DNA of 64,000 nucleotides from Nothopassalora personata (GCA_033816765.1 CM066288.1:1488001-1552000), one strand, 5' to 3'. Shown: positions 34,801-44,266, counted from the stretch's first letter. Notes: generated by a model not told the origin, from the sequence alone. Program-made: numbers and translations.

Positions 34801-37800
34801 GAGTTTCACGTATCTGAGGTATGGGATACCTGTTCTTGATGGTGATCTCGTTGATGGCTCGGTAGTCCACGCACACCCGGAGTCCACCACCAGGCTTCTT
34901 AACAATGAGAAGCGGTGATGCGACCCGTGATGTCGATGGACGAACGTAGCCGATGGACGCGAGATCCGTGATGTGCTTTTTGGTCACAATCAGCTCATCT
35001 CGTCCTGCCGGCCGGGGCTTAACGAAAGGCAGCTTAGCACCAGGGATGAAATCGATCGCAAGGTCCCCCTCCCTGTGTGGCGGAAGTGACTTCGCAAGCT
35101 CGGGGTTGAATGCCTGGACGCGCTGGTGGAAATCAGGTGGCAAGAGCTGCTTAGCGTCGACCTCCTCTTTGCCCTTCATGTAGCGCTCCAGGTCATCTGG
35201 GTTCATGGCGCAGATGTGCAATCCGACGTCGTCGAGCACTGCTGCTGTGTCAGACGTGTCATCGTAGTCCCAGACGAGGTATGCTTCTTGGCCCTCGTCC
35301 ACTGCAGACTGCGCTTCTCCCACAGTTATGATGTTGATGTCTGGAAGGTCTTCGAGAGGGCCTTCCACCACCGGCTCAGAGGCGAAACGCGGTGTGCCAG
35401 GTTTGGGATCGGACTTGGTCTCGCAGCGAGCGGAGATCCCGCTGTCGAAGGTAAGCGTGCGCGTGACGAAGTCGATGTGTGGAAGGTTGGACTCAAACCA
35501 TGGCATGCCGAGGATGAGGTCGTATTGCCCGAGATCAGCGACCCAGGCATTGAAGCTGTCGTGCTGGCCGTTGAAGTCGATGTCTGGAATGCTGGCAATC
35601 TGTGTGATCAGTCCCGCAGTGCTGCCCTTCGAGCCAGTATATGGCAGCGCTTCTGGCAGGCGCTTGCGCTGTAGATTTAGTTTCGCAAACCTCTCATGGA
35701 CAAAGAGAGAGGTACAACCTGTGTCGAGCATACAGCGTACGAGCTGCCCTCCGACCATGCCGCAAAGCACGACATGCTTCGATATGGGTGGGAGGCTCAT
35801 GTGCGGTGAAACCGAGAGAGAACAAACCGTTGGCAGGTCAGCAGTTAGGGCGATAGGTTGCCGTCGTCCGCCCAGCTGCACTGTTGAAGCGGCGACTTTT
35901 TCCTCAACACCAGGCACGTCGAGAGTGCTGTTGTTCGGACGACGCGAGGCCTTCTTGTATGGTGCATACGGGCATGTTGGAAGGGTCTTGCGGCATCCCT
36001 CCTTCTTGCAAGCAAAGCACTTAGTGCGGTCGTCGAACTCCTTCTGGGTAATGGGCCGGAACGATGAGAGACCGCCATCCTTGGCCTTGTCCCAATCATA
36101 GCCGTTCTTGAGTGCATCATTGGCTTTCTGGAGAGGTGACTTGTCGTTGCCGTCGCCACCAGTTCCGCCATGGCGACGACCTCCGCCGCTACTGCCGCCT
36201 GCCTTATCGTGAAGGAAGTCAGCCTCGATCATGTGGAGCTTGTCCTTCATAGCCATGATATCCTTGAAACGCTCGCCACGGATGCAGTCGCGGTAAGCCT
36301 TGCTGAGCTTTGCCCGCATCTGCTCGGGCAAATCATCTGGGTCATCCTTGTCGTGTGAGATGTATGGCAGATATGACACGAACTTGGCCCAGAACTTGCT
36401 GAAAACCTCGCCGTCACCCTGCTTGAGGTACTGATACTCTGCACGCTTCGTGGTGCGCGTATGCTTATCGCCGCAGGCCTCGTCGAGCACCTCGAAGACG
36501 TGATCCGCCGTAGCCAGTGTGGACTCGATAGGTTCGAGGACACTGTAGGCGAATCCAGTGGTGCAGTTGATGACAGTAGCTTTCAAGTCTTCGTCGCTGA
36601 AGCCCTTGCAACCCATACGTAGGTAGTACTTCATCTTCTGCTTCCACTCGAGGTAAGGCTTCTGTTCCTTGCCTGCCTCGCCGGAGAATGCATCCGGCGC
36701 CTTGATGCCGCTGGCGCGTGCTTCGGAGCCGGAACAGGTCGGCCGAGCATCATCATCGTCGTCGATGAGTTCTTGAGCATGTGAGCTGCGCTTCCGACCG
36801 AGTATAGCGCTGATACCGGAACCTGCTGGGGAGACGCCTCGTGGCCGCGGCTTCGGCATTGGTGTACCACCAGCTGATCCGGCCGCCTTGCGCAGCGGGA
36901 CCTTCGTGGTGTGGGTGGTGTACCGACGTCTGAGATTGGCTTCCGACTCGACGTCGGAATCGTCGCCGTCGGTATCCTGGAGGTACTTGCCTAGTCGTGC
37001 AAGTGTTGCATCCTCCTTCTCACTGTCGTCAGCTTCTGTTTCCTTTGCCTCCATGGCCTTGAGACGCTGCTCTAGGTCTTGCTTGTCCTGTCGAAGGGCC
37101 GCCAGCTCAGTCTTGTACGCGGCGAACTTGTCGATGGCTTCTTCTATCATCTTTGTTGAAGTCTTTTCCTTCTTTTCCAAGCGCGTGATCACCTTCTCTT
37201 GCTGGGTGATAGTCTTGTCCTGTTGGGCGATAGTATCTTCGTGCTGCTCGATGAGCGCATCGTGTTCCTCAACGGCCTCCTCGCTTCTGGCGATAATCAG
37301 GTTGACGTTGTCGAGTACGTCTAGGAAGCGTTTGGCACCGGCATCCGGGTGTTCCTCATTGCCCTGGTTGACGACCAGCTTGAGGTCCTTCGCGTTGCCG
37401 AACTTGAAGTTGTTGACCTTGTACCGGGCCTGTAGCAGTCTGTGACCTTCGGCATTCTTGTAGGTGGTAATGTCGCGTGGCACTGCCCAGCCGAGGTCGC
37501 AGTGCTCTGTCTGTCTAGCCACGGTTCCCTCGTCCTTGTTGTACGTGAGGCGGTCCGTGGAGTTCCTCTGCGCATACTCTTCGCGCTGCTCCTCTGTCAG
37601 AGGGTACTTCTTCGCTGGCTTCGGAGCCGGTGCTGCCGATGCTGATTCTGACTGTCGGCCAATCGTCTCTTGCGTGTCGGCGACGACAGTTCCCTTCTGC
37701 TTGAGCGGGCGCCCTGGCGTCGGCTCGTCGAGATTGAAGTTGCCTGTTACTTTCGGTGTAACTGCGTCGTCAGCACTGTCGAGTTGGCGCCGAAGTCGCG

Positions 37801-37936
37801 TGGTGGGTGGCATAGAGGATCGCTCTCGTGGTGATCGGTCTCTTGGTAAGTCGGGTCGCTCCTCGTCCTCGCCTCGAGACTGTCGTCGGCCTCGCTGCGG
37901 AGGAGGAGGGTTTGGAACTGCTTGTTCGCCTTCCAT
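31814..37936 (-). CDS. G Gag-Pol polyprotein (2040 aa), intact
   Basis: A single frame encodes all proteins needed for reverse transcription and integration. Order by approximate residue: low-complexity N-terminus; coiled coil 212-305; capsid 400-580; a Cys cluster near 650 (C-x2-C-x4-C-x6-C, no canonical CCHC); aspartic protease with LDTGC near 739; RT 1010-1200 with YLDD near 1120; RNase H with ECDASD near 1287; integrase with an HHCC finger near 1545-1585 and catalytic Asp, Asp, Glu near 1617, 1679 and 1712; C-terminal chromodomain-like stretch near 1915-1970 (VEEVI, then YTYRWVG). No frameshift separates Gag and Pol. The first ATG at 37936 was taken as start; it lies 138 bp inside the 5' LTR. 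Antisense frames overlapping it are fortuitous. Confidence 0.96.
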   Translation of the reverse strand: MEGEQAVPNPPPPQRGRRQSRGEDEERPDLPRDRSPRERSSMPPTTRLRRQLDSADDAVTPKVTGNFNLDEPTPGRPLKQKGTVVADTQETIGRQSESASAAPAPKPAKKYPLTEEQREEYAQRNSTDRLTYNKDEGTVARQTEHCDLGWAVPRDITTYKNAEGHRLLQARYKVNNFKFGNAKDLKLVVNQGNEEHPDAGAKRFLDVLDNVNLIIARSEEAVEEHDALIEQHEDTIAQQDKTITQQEKVITRLEKKEKTSTKMIEEAIDKFAAYKTELAALRQDKQDLEQRLKAMEAKETEADDSEKEDATLARLGKYLQDTDGDDSDVESEANLRRRYTTHTTKVPLRKAAGSAGGTPMPKPRPRGVSPAGSGISAILGRKRSSHAQELIDDDDDARPTCSGSEARASGIKAPDAFSGEAGKEQKPYLEWKQKMKYYLRMGCKGFSDEDLKATVINCTTGFAYSVLEPIESTLATADHVFEVLDEACGDKHTRTTKRAEYQYLKQGDGEVFSKFWAKFVSYLPYISHDKDDPDDLPEQMRAKLSKAYRDCIRGERFKDIMAMKDKLHMIEADFLHDKAGGSSGGGRRHGGTGGDGNDKSPLQKANDALKNGYDWDKAKDGGLSSFRPITQKEFDDRTKCFACKKEGCRKTLPTCPYAPYKKASRRPNNSTLDVPGVEEKVAASTVQLGGRRQPIALTADLPTVCSLSVSPHMSLPPISKHVVLCGMVGGQLVRCMLDTGCTSLFVHERFAKLNLQRKRLPEALPYTGSKGSTAGLITQIASIPDIDFNGQHDSFNAWVADLGQYDLILGMPWFESNLPHIDFVTRTLTFDSGISARCETKSDPKPGTPRFASEPVVEGPLEDLPDINIITVGEAQSAVDEGQEAYLVWDYDDTSDTAAVLDDVGLHICAMNPDDLERYMKGKEEVDAKQLLPPDFHQRVQAFNPELAKSLPPHREGDLAIDFIPGAKLPFVKPRPAGRDELIVTKKHITDLASIGYVRPSTSRVASPLLIVKKPGGGLRVCVDYRAINEITIKNRYPIPQIRETLARLSKAKMFTILDIIAAFNQLRIKAGDEWKTAFTTRYGTYEYLVVPFGLCNAPAAFQAYINSALHDYLDDFCTAYLDDTIVYTEPPEQGGFDALRKLHVEHVNKVLDKLIEARLPCDILKCRFFQTEVKFLGIIITATGLKMDPKKVQAIQEWATPRNVTDVLAFLGLCNFYRRFIAEFATIAFALTCLTRGANSKDPKHRPVWRWTAECQEAFDALKLAFTKAPVLKHFDPDLPSTVECDASDTVTAGVLSQPDPDDGWALKPVAFYSTKMIPAECNYEIYDKELMAIVHAFEEWRPELMSCDPATPIKVLSDHRGLEYFMTTKQLNRRQARWAEFLSAFNFKITYRPGKDNVKADCLTRRSQDQDKSDDLRNRRQVLLKEDNLSDEVRATLPQVACLEVPDPAATAKRQYELAIAALEVLDGATPGDPSIEEQIQLAYAKDELACDIREAIKKDLPKLKDARVSITDCRIEHDTIFVRDKVYVPDSEDLRGEVMRQHHNTLLTGHPGREKTYELIAREYWWPGMFKDVRRYTDACHVCTRIRAFTRAYSGGLRQLPVPQGAYREVTMDYVVELPASTSAEGVTFTNILTVTERLTKRKHYIAVKDLTAETAADVCLRYIIKDQGLFDVVYSDRGSQWVSAFWKRLLLLMRVDQRLSTAFHPQTDGQSESTNRIMEMYLRAFVNYAQDDWVQLLPMAEFAANNVRSDTTGVSPFFATLGRHPRMTFTPPSELAKHSGPTAQRIDQQAADDFAAKLEQLHDYCATQMRWAQARYDDSALTSRQAAPRYRVGDKVWLDTRNILTRRPSKKLDHKNNGPWPVEKVLGNDAYRLTLPATMKIHNVFHTSLLRIADSNPFPNQHDTEPPPVIDAEGQQRHEVEEVIKSKWTGRAHKEVRYTYRWVGGAHTSEVYKVNIGGPDDLIADFHHNNPDADGPPPGWKPPALWIPNEKVGSTALPAHMADAGQPPVSAPTPTTETPVLRRSARTRGDTAVSPK

Positions 37937-38062
37937 GATGGTGGGATGTTGACAATCGCTACCACTCGGGTCTGGTGCTAGAGCGCGTTGCTCGAGCTGA
38001 CAATGCGCTGTTAGTTTGAGCGCGCTGTACGGATCCTTGCGGACGCGTGCAGCTTATGAGCG

Positions 38063-38072
38063 GTAGATTGTA
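38063..38072 (-). other. G putative self-priming primer-binding site
   Basis: On the element strand it reads TACAATCTAC, one base inside the 5' LTR. Its exact complement GTAGATTGTA lies within that LTR (element strand, 38134 down to 38125). In Tf1-type elements the transcript's own 5' end folds back on the primer site, so R would start at 38134 and U3 would be 125 bp. No tRNA-type TGG site is present. Confidence 0.7.
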
Positions 38073-38073
38073 A

Positions 38074-38259
38074 TGACACGGGCGATATGAGATCCAGAGA
38101 GTGTAGGAGTCAAGTCGTGAATAATACAATCTACGAAGAGTCTAAGAACGAGAGAGAAGAGAGAAGCAAGGTCGATCTCGTGCCAAGCCGCGCTAACCCG
38201 ATCCGGAAGGTCCGCGGTTAAGCCGGCGAAGGGTCCAAGGTCAAGGCCACCCCGTGACA
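38074..38259 (-). repeat. G 5' LTR (186 bp), includes the element promoter
   Basis: Identical to the 3' LTR. On the element strand a CT-rich stretch (CTTGCTTCTCTCTTCTCTC) lies just upstream of the predicted R start, as is common upstream of fungal transcription starts. No clear TATA box was seen. Confidence 0.95.
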
Positions 38260-39957
38260 TTATTACTAGTAACGAAAAACAAAGTACTAGAACACTTCCT
38301 CTAGATTACCTACGGGGAACTCGCCTCTAGATGTATATATACTATAGTACAACTCGATAAGCTTAAAGAATTCTACTAATAGGGAAAACGAGAACTTAGC
38401 ATAATAGTAAGAAGAGTCGACTACGAGATCGAACGAGATGCTCGAAATAGTTACGGAGCCCTTTATTAGCGTTTCTAGTACTAAGACTCGTGCTAAACCT
38501 ACTACTCCGCTAAGGAAGGCGTAGGGTATTTCCTATAGTAACTACGAGGAACCCTAGGAGCGGCTTATAGGTAGGATACTACGCTCCGAGAAGTAGATAT
38601 CGACGAATCCTACTTCGATAACGATAGAAGCAATAAAGAGAACTAGGACCTAGAATAGAATAGATCGTAGTTACCGGAACCATAGGAAGAAAGTTAAGAA
38701 ACTACCAGGCTAGATACTATCGAAGAGAACTAGGATCTAGAAGAATTAAGCGAAGAGGATTCCTCTAAAGGAGAAGAGAGCGACACTAACGACGATAACG
38801 AACGACTAACCTTTACGATCGATGCACCTAAGAAACTATATAACATAATCGTATACCTATAGAGAAGGCACGAAGAATTCCTACCTAAAATAGGCGGACG
38901 ACGAATGCTACACTCTATTAAGTTCGATAAAACACTCGACACCCTACGAGGCATAGCCTAGGGTTACCTACTTATAGAGACGACCGAAAACCTAGTAACC
39001 GCTATTTTAGAACGACTACCGATAGGAAGCCGAATAGTAGATACCGGATATCTTACACCGTTAGGAACATTTATATCGAATAAATTGCGTAACGTAGTAT
39101 AACACGCACGCGTACTCTACTTAGAAACGTAGAAGATCTAGGAACGTTACCGAAGACAGGTGTAGACATAGAAAGGCTCGCGCTAGGTTTAAGCGGAGGC
39201 CTCGAGACACAAAGTACGACGTTTTATATACGAATAGGGAAAAGGATCGACTCCTTAGGAATAAGCGACTAAAAGGAGTTATATAACACATAATAAGCTT
39301 AAGCATCGATAGTAGTCTTCCGAACATAAGTAATCGTTAACGGTTATAGGACTAGGGTTATAATTAACTCCGGAGCGAGCGGGAATTTTGCCTCCGAAGC
39401 ATTTATTAGGACTAAAGGGATCGCAACCTAATACAAGAACGAAGGGTATAAATTAATCGCGGTAGACGGATTATCCTTACCTAGCGTAGAACGAGAGACG
39501 ATACCGTTACTACTAGTAATCTAACGGTACTACGAGGAAATTGTCTTAGATGTTACGAACATAGCTAGTTATAAGATCGTACTAGGCATACCTTAGTTAA
39601 GAAAGCACAATCTAGCTATTGACTAGAGAAGAGGAGTACTTATATTCGAGTAATGCGATTGCGTTATCGACATTAATCCTACGTAGCGGTAGCGTTCGCT
39701 AGTAGATAAGGTAAAGAGATAGCTTAATCGAATAGAGCTTACGCCGACTAGAAGGATAGAAGAACTACCTTCGACCGGGATAGATACTAGCGTAGGGCCG
39801 CCGGGTTACGAAGTTACTAGAGCTAATAGACTTAACGCACTATTAAAGGATACTAACATTTCGGAGTTAACTATCCCTAAGGAGTACCTTAAATGGAGGA
39901 GGCTCTTTTCTTTAAAGAGGGAAAGGGCGAAGACGCCTTACCTAGTATTAACGACTA

Positions 39958-40370
39958 ATTGGTTATGTTAACCTTAGGTTTGGTTATGTCGACCTTAGGT
40001 TTAGAGGGGGGGTTCCTTAGGTCCAACTTGCCCCTATTTCATTTAGGTTTAATTGGACATTTAGGTGAGCTAGCGGGACTAGTATAGCTATTAAGATATA
40101 TACTACGCAGTTAAGCATTGTAAGCGTAGCATTAAGGTAACAATTTAATTTATACCTCTCGAGTAGAGGGTATAGGGGTTTAGGTCCGCTAATCCTCTTA
40201 TTTTATCCGGCTACTACGCTACTCGTCACGTGACCTAATTTCCCGGTCCCGGGACCGGCAAATACCTCTGCTTACATAAGCGCCGCTCTACACTACTACA
40301 ACTTAGATAGGCCTACATAGGGTAGTTAGTAGACATTACTAGATACTAACTATAGGACCTTAAGATAAAC
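39958..40370. other. About 400-bp non-coding block inside C pol, with tandem repeat and palindrome
   Basis: The pol frame is clear up to about 39957 and again from about 40365 (INIQLGKEP, just before the RT). The block between them has no frame. It starts with two 21-bp units (TTGGTTATGTTAACCTTAGGT at 39959 and a variant at 39980) and holds the palindrome at 40238 and the 10-bp palindrome GTCACGTGAC at 40225. ACTAAT precedes it and ACTAAC follows near 40346, a possible short duplication. Probably a small inserted element; boundaries uncertain. Confidence 0.45.
40238..40263. repeat. 26-bp palindrome, copy 3 (imperfect)
   Basis: Same core as the copies at 1599 and 6203, with right arm GGGACCGGCAAAT and left arm ATTTCCCGGTCCC. 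The CAAAT end suggests the ancestral arms were ATTTGCC/GGCAAAT, which RIP converts to ATTTACC/GGTAAAT on both strands. Confidence 0.9.
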
Positions 40371-43108
40371 ATTTAGCTAGGGAAAGAGCCCCTATAAGGA
40401 CCCCTATATTAAATGTCCAAAAAAGAGCTAACAACCCTACGAGAATAGCTAAAGGAGAACCTAGTAAAAGGACGAATACGGAAGTCGACCTTAAGCGTAG
40501 CATCTCTATATATGTTTATTCTAAAAGTAAACGGGAAACTACGACTCGTATAAGACTACCGGAAGTTAAACGAGATTACTATTAAGAACTGATATCTACT
40601 ACTAAACATCGAAGAAGTATAGAATAGATTAACTAGATTAGACTAGTATATAAAGATCGATCTATAGGACGCCTTCTATACTATCCGTATAGCGGAAGGA
40701 GAAGAATGGAAAACCGTATTTAGGACTCGATACGGACTATACGAGTTCTTAGTTATACCTTTTAGATTAACTAATACACTAGCCGCATTCTAAGACCTAA
40801 TTAACGAGATACTAAGAGACTTACTAGACGTATGTGTTATTACCTATGTCAATAATATCCTTATCTATACGAAAGGGACACTCTAATAACACATACGACA
40901 GGTCTAGGACGTACTCGAGCGACTATCTAAAACAGGTTTCCGGACGGCACCGAAGAAATACGAATTCTATAAGAAAGAAGTTAAGTTCTTAGGATTTATT
41001 ATTAGTACGACTAGAATCTAGATTAACCTAGCTAAGACATAGTCTATTAGAGAATAGCTAGAGCTAACATGCGTTAAGGACGTACAATTATTCCTTAGCC
41101 TAGCTAACTACAACCGGAAATTTATTAAGGACTATTCGAAGACATCGATACCTATAACGATACTTACGAAGAAGGATGTTAGATAGACATAGGGTAGCAC
41201 ACAACGACAAGCATTCGAACGACTAAAGAAATAATGCGCCTTAGTACTAACGCTTCGATTATTTAACGGTACGAAGGAAGTCTAAATCGAAACGGATGTA
41301 TCGGATATAGCTATAGGAGTATGCCTTACGTAGGAGCATAATAGGAAACGACACCTAGTAGCCTACTACTTAAGGAAACTATTACCCGCGGAATAAAACT
41401 ACGATATCTATAATAAGGAACTTCTCGCTATTGTCGCTACAATGTAGCACTAGAGAATATATGCGGAAGGAGCACCTAAGCTAACGATTCTTTCTAATTA
41501 TAAGAATCTCACTTACTTCACTACGACTAAATAGCTAACGAGAAGACAGTACCGCTAGTCGGAACTACTTAGTTAGTATAAGTTCGAAATCCGCTATACA
41601 CCCGGTAAAGACAATAGTAGGGCCGACGTACTAAGCCGAAGAAGCAACTACATAGAAGGAAAAGAAATAGTGCAGTAACAAGTACTTAAGGCAAATCCTA
41701 ATAGAAGCCTTAGTACTAATATAAAGGAGTTCAATAACATAGTGCGTGTCCTTTAGGACATAGAGGAACAATTCCTAATAGTATAGAGGAAATACTAAGT
41801 ACCGAAGGACCGAGAAGAAGAGTGTATACGACAACATTACGACGGACTAACTTACGGGCACCCCGGAACATCTAAGATAGTAGAACTTATTTAGAGGAGC
41901 TTCGCATTCCCGTAGTTACGATAGAAAGTACTACGATACATTAAACGATGCGAACATTGTTAGAAAAACAAGGCCGTAAGACACGTAAAATACGGCGAGA
42001 TACAATTCCGGACGCCGCTAATAAGCCTATAGGAAGAGGTTACGATAGACTTTATTACTAAGTTACTAACATCTTAGGACTAAACCATAAGATAGTAATA
42101 TAACATAATATTAGTTATAGTAGACCGACTTACAAAATACGCACACTTCATTCCTACATCTAAAACGTACAATGTAGAGTAACTCGGACACCTCGTACTC
42201 GATCGACTCGTACGATACTATAGATTCCTAAGGGTCTTTATTATAGATAGAGACAAGTTATTTATATCTAACTACTAGAAAACCTTAGTTTCCACGATCG
42301 GAATTAAGCATAAGCTGTCTACTGCCTACCATCCATAAACTAATAGGTAAATAGAAAGAATAAATTAAACCCTAGAACAATATCTACGATACTATATTAA
42401 CTATGCATAGGACAATTGGGTTACACTCCTACCTATAGTACAGTTAGTACTGAATAACTACAAGTCCAAAACAACGGGCGAAACACCTTTCTTCGTAAAC
42501 TACGGAAAATATCCGAACCTATTTAGCGAAGAAGGATTATATCTATAAGCTAAAAGGGCAATCGTAACTATAGAGGCAATAAAAACCATCTACGGCAACT
42601 TAACACAAAGGGTTAAGAGCAACTAAGATAAGATTGCGACACTATATAATAAGAAACGACAAATGGCACCTTAGCTTAAGAAGGGGGATAAGGTCTATCT
42701 CCTTATAAAGAACCTTAAAATAAGAAGAAAGACTAAAAAACTAGACTAGGTAAAAGTCGGACTATTTCTCGTTAAAGAAGCACGAGGACCCGTTAACTAC
42801 CGACTACGGCTACTAAAGGACGCAAAGATTAACCTAGTGTTCCACGTATCGCTATTAGAACCTGCGTACGCCGAAACACCCTACTAGGAAAGCTTCTATT
42901 TCGAGCTAGAAGTAGAAAACGAATTCGAAGTCGAGAAAATCCTAGATAAGAAAGGTTAGCGATACCTTATTAAGTAGAAAGGATACGACGAATTAGAAAA
43001 TACCTAGGAGCTAAAATAAAACCTATAAAACTGTTAGTAAAGAATCCGACAATACTAAAAATAGGTCCGCTAATATAACCGACGACAAGCGACCTATTAG
43101 CGGACGAG

Positions 43109-43183
43109 CGACTAGGGTAGGAATTAAACCTACGACCTTAGGAGTATAGACAGCTTACGCTCTACTACTAAGCTACCTAGCCG
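43109..43183 (-). pseudogene. tRNA-like relic, RIP-eroded
   Basis: On the minus strand a 7-bp acceptor stem (CGGCTAG with CTAGTCG, one G-T pair) encloses a D-arm-like segment TAGCTTAGTAGTAGAGC (A-box-like) and a T-arm with a perfect 5-bp stem, GTAGG TTTAATT CCTAC. TTTAATT is what RIP would make of TTCRATT. The anticodon arm does not form a clean stem, so no anticodon can be given. It sits between the C chromodomain and the C antisense accessory frame. Confidence 0.5.
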
Positions 43184-43329
43184 ATTAATAAGAATAGGGA
43201 CACAACTTACGGGTAAATACCCTAACGAGTCTCTACCCCTAGGGACTCGCCCTAAGGCTCCGCTCCGGAGAGCGCCGCCTAGTCGTTTACGGGCTATCTA
43301 GTAGAACTGGAAGAAATAGAGAAATCGAC

Positions 43330-43779
43330 CGCGTTATTAACAAAGTCGATCGAGGACTATATAGTAGGAGAAAGGCTAATAGTCGTATCGGTAGTAGGAC
43401 AATCGACGTCCTTAATCTCTCTAGAAGCCTCTATTTCGGCCTCTAGACACTGCGCCTTCTTACGCGCGCGCTCCTCCGCTTAGCGAAGTATTGCCTTGTC
43501 CCGTATTAACCGTGCTAAGATCTCCGTAAGCTCTTCCTTATCCTTTTCGACCTTTTTCCGGTACTCCTTACGGGTCTTATTAAGAGACTCCTAGGATAGG
43601 TTTATATACTTACGCCCGCGACGAATATACTCCGAACACCGAAGCCGAAAGTTGCCTTCTATAGCGACGTAGGATAAACCGTTAAAGAAGCAATAGTTAT
43701 ACGCGAGATCTACTAGACGACCGTGTTCGTTAATTTCCTTAGTAAGCCGGAGACGGTTTTTAGAAGAAGAAGAAGACAT
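43330..43779 (-). pseudogene. Accessory frame of C: Zn2Cys6-like cluster plus coiled coil, antisense to pol
   Basis: From ATG at 43779 the 62-codon frame has Cys or RIP-derived Tyr at exactly C-x2-C-x6-C-x10-C-x2-C-x6-C (43701 down to 43606); two Cys remain and four are TAT/TAC. After a TAG it continues as a highly charged Glu/Lys/Arg/Leu coiled-coil-like stretch to about 43330 with few stops. Orientation is opposite to gag-pol and it lies just before the 3' LTR, as in N. The spacing fits the canonical fungal Zn2Cys6 range. Function unknown. Confidence 0.6.
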
Positions 43780-43856
43780 CGTTATAGGCTACGAAGAGGG
43801 GACATTATATTATCTTATATAAGCTTCGGGACGAAGCTAGGCTAGAAGGGGGATAG

Positions 43857-44266
43857 TGTTACGGTCCGGATTAAGCTACGACGGCACGCCTAACTATTAG
43901 CTACAGAAATCACGTACGCCGCACGAGATCACTCGCTTACTAGCGACTTAGTAATTCGAGATCACTCGCTTACTAGCGACTTAGTGATTCGAGATCACTC
44001 GCTTACTAGCGATTAAGTAATTAAGACTAAGACTAGCGATGTCTCCTTTATATTTAGGAACGCTAAAAACCCTTATGGTTTAGAGCCGTTTAACTTACTG
44101 TTTAATCTTACTGTTTAGAATATAACTATACCTAACCGCTGCCTCGCTACTGCTTTATACTGCTCTCCCTCTTGCTCCTACTCGACGAGAACAAATCTCG
44201 ATCGAACGAAGGTTATCTAACTTATTAGTTAACTTAGTAAGATCATAGGTTTAACTAAACCTAACA
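43857..44266 (+). repeat. C 3' LTR (410 bp)
   Basis: Starts TGTTACGGTCC and ends AAACCTAACA. The TCCTTTATATTTAGGAACGCT segment is shared in inverted orientation with the D LTR. It contains three 33-bp tandem units. Confidence 0.85.
43924..44022 (+). repeat. Three 33-bp tandem units in the C LTR
   Basis: CGAGATCACTCGCTTACTAG starts at 43924, 43957 and 43990. The third unit has drifted at its end. Confidence 0.9.

Larger units (their letters stand above)
31353..38259 (-). mobile_element. Intact, un-RIPped Ty3/Gypsy retrotransposon G
   Basis: The two 186-bp LTRs are identical over their whole length, and the element is flanked by TTATT on both sides (31348-31352 and 38260-38264). It is 6907 bp long with one uninterrupted 2040-codon frame, a self-complementary primer site and a polypurine tract. 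GC-rich, CpA-rich sequence contrasts sharply with its RIPped host C. Identical LTRs and intact coding mean recent insertion. A single gag-pol frame plus self-priming resembles the Tf1/sushi lineage. Confidence 0.97.
38260..43020 (+). pseudogene. C pol relic: protease, RT, RNase H, integrase, chromodomain
   Basis: After the G insertion, read through TAG/TAA: protease near 39.35 kb (IINSGASGNF, normally DSGA); RT 40.4-41.1 kb (LVQDYRKLNEITIKN, then [11 protein letters not shown], then TYVNNILIYT, normally YLDDILIYT); RNase H 41.2-41.65 kb ending in ADVLSRRS; integrase finger 41.83-41.97 kb and core 42.0-42.4 kb (DRDKLF, then HPQTNRQIERINQ); chromodomain 42.93-43.02 kb (VEKILDKK, then YLIK-KGYDE). 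Close to standard fungal chromoviruses. A non-coding block at about 39958-40370 interrupts it between protease and RT. Confidence 0.93.
30669..44266 (+). mobile_element. RIPped Ty3/Gypsy chromovirus relic C, split by intact element G
   Basis: Gag C-terminus with zinc knuckle lies at 30.7-31.35 kb. The intact element G (31353-38259, TTATT duplication) interrupts it. Protease, RT, RNase H, integrase and chromodomain follow at 39.3-43.0 kb, then a tRNA-like relic, an antisense accessory frame and a 410-bp 3' LTR (43857-44266). A purine tract GAAGGGGGATAG precedes the LTR. The 5' LTR is lost at the junction with D. At its right end C lies inside transposon B: the base after the LTR matches an internal position of transposon A (52708). 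Confidence 0.88.

Noticed and set aside
31642..37965. Many plus- and minus-strand frames of 60-257 codons overlapping the G polyprotein
   Set aside because: They are shadows of the 2040-codon gene in GC-rich sequence, with no recognisable domain.
43924..44022. Regular repeats that might suggest a CRISPR array
   Set aside because: Three direct tandem 33-bp units without spacers, inside an LTR of a fungal retroelement.
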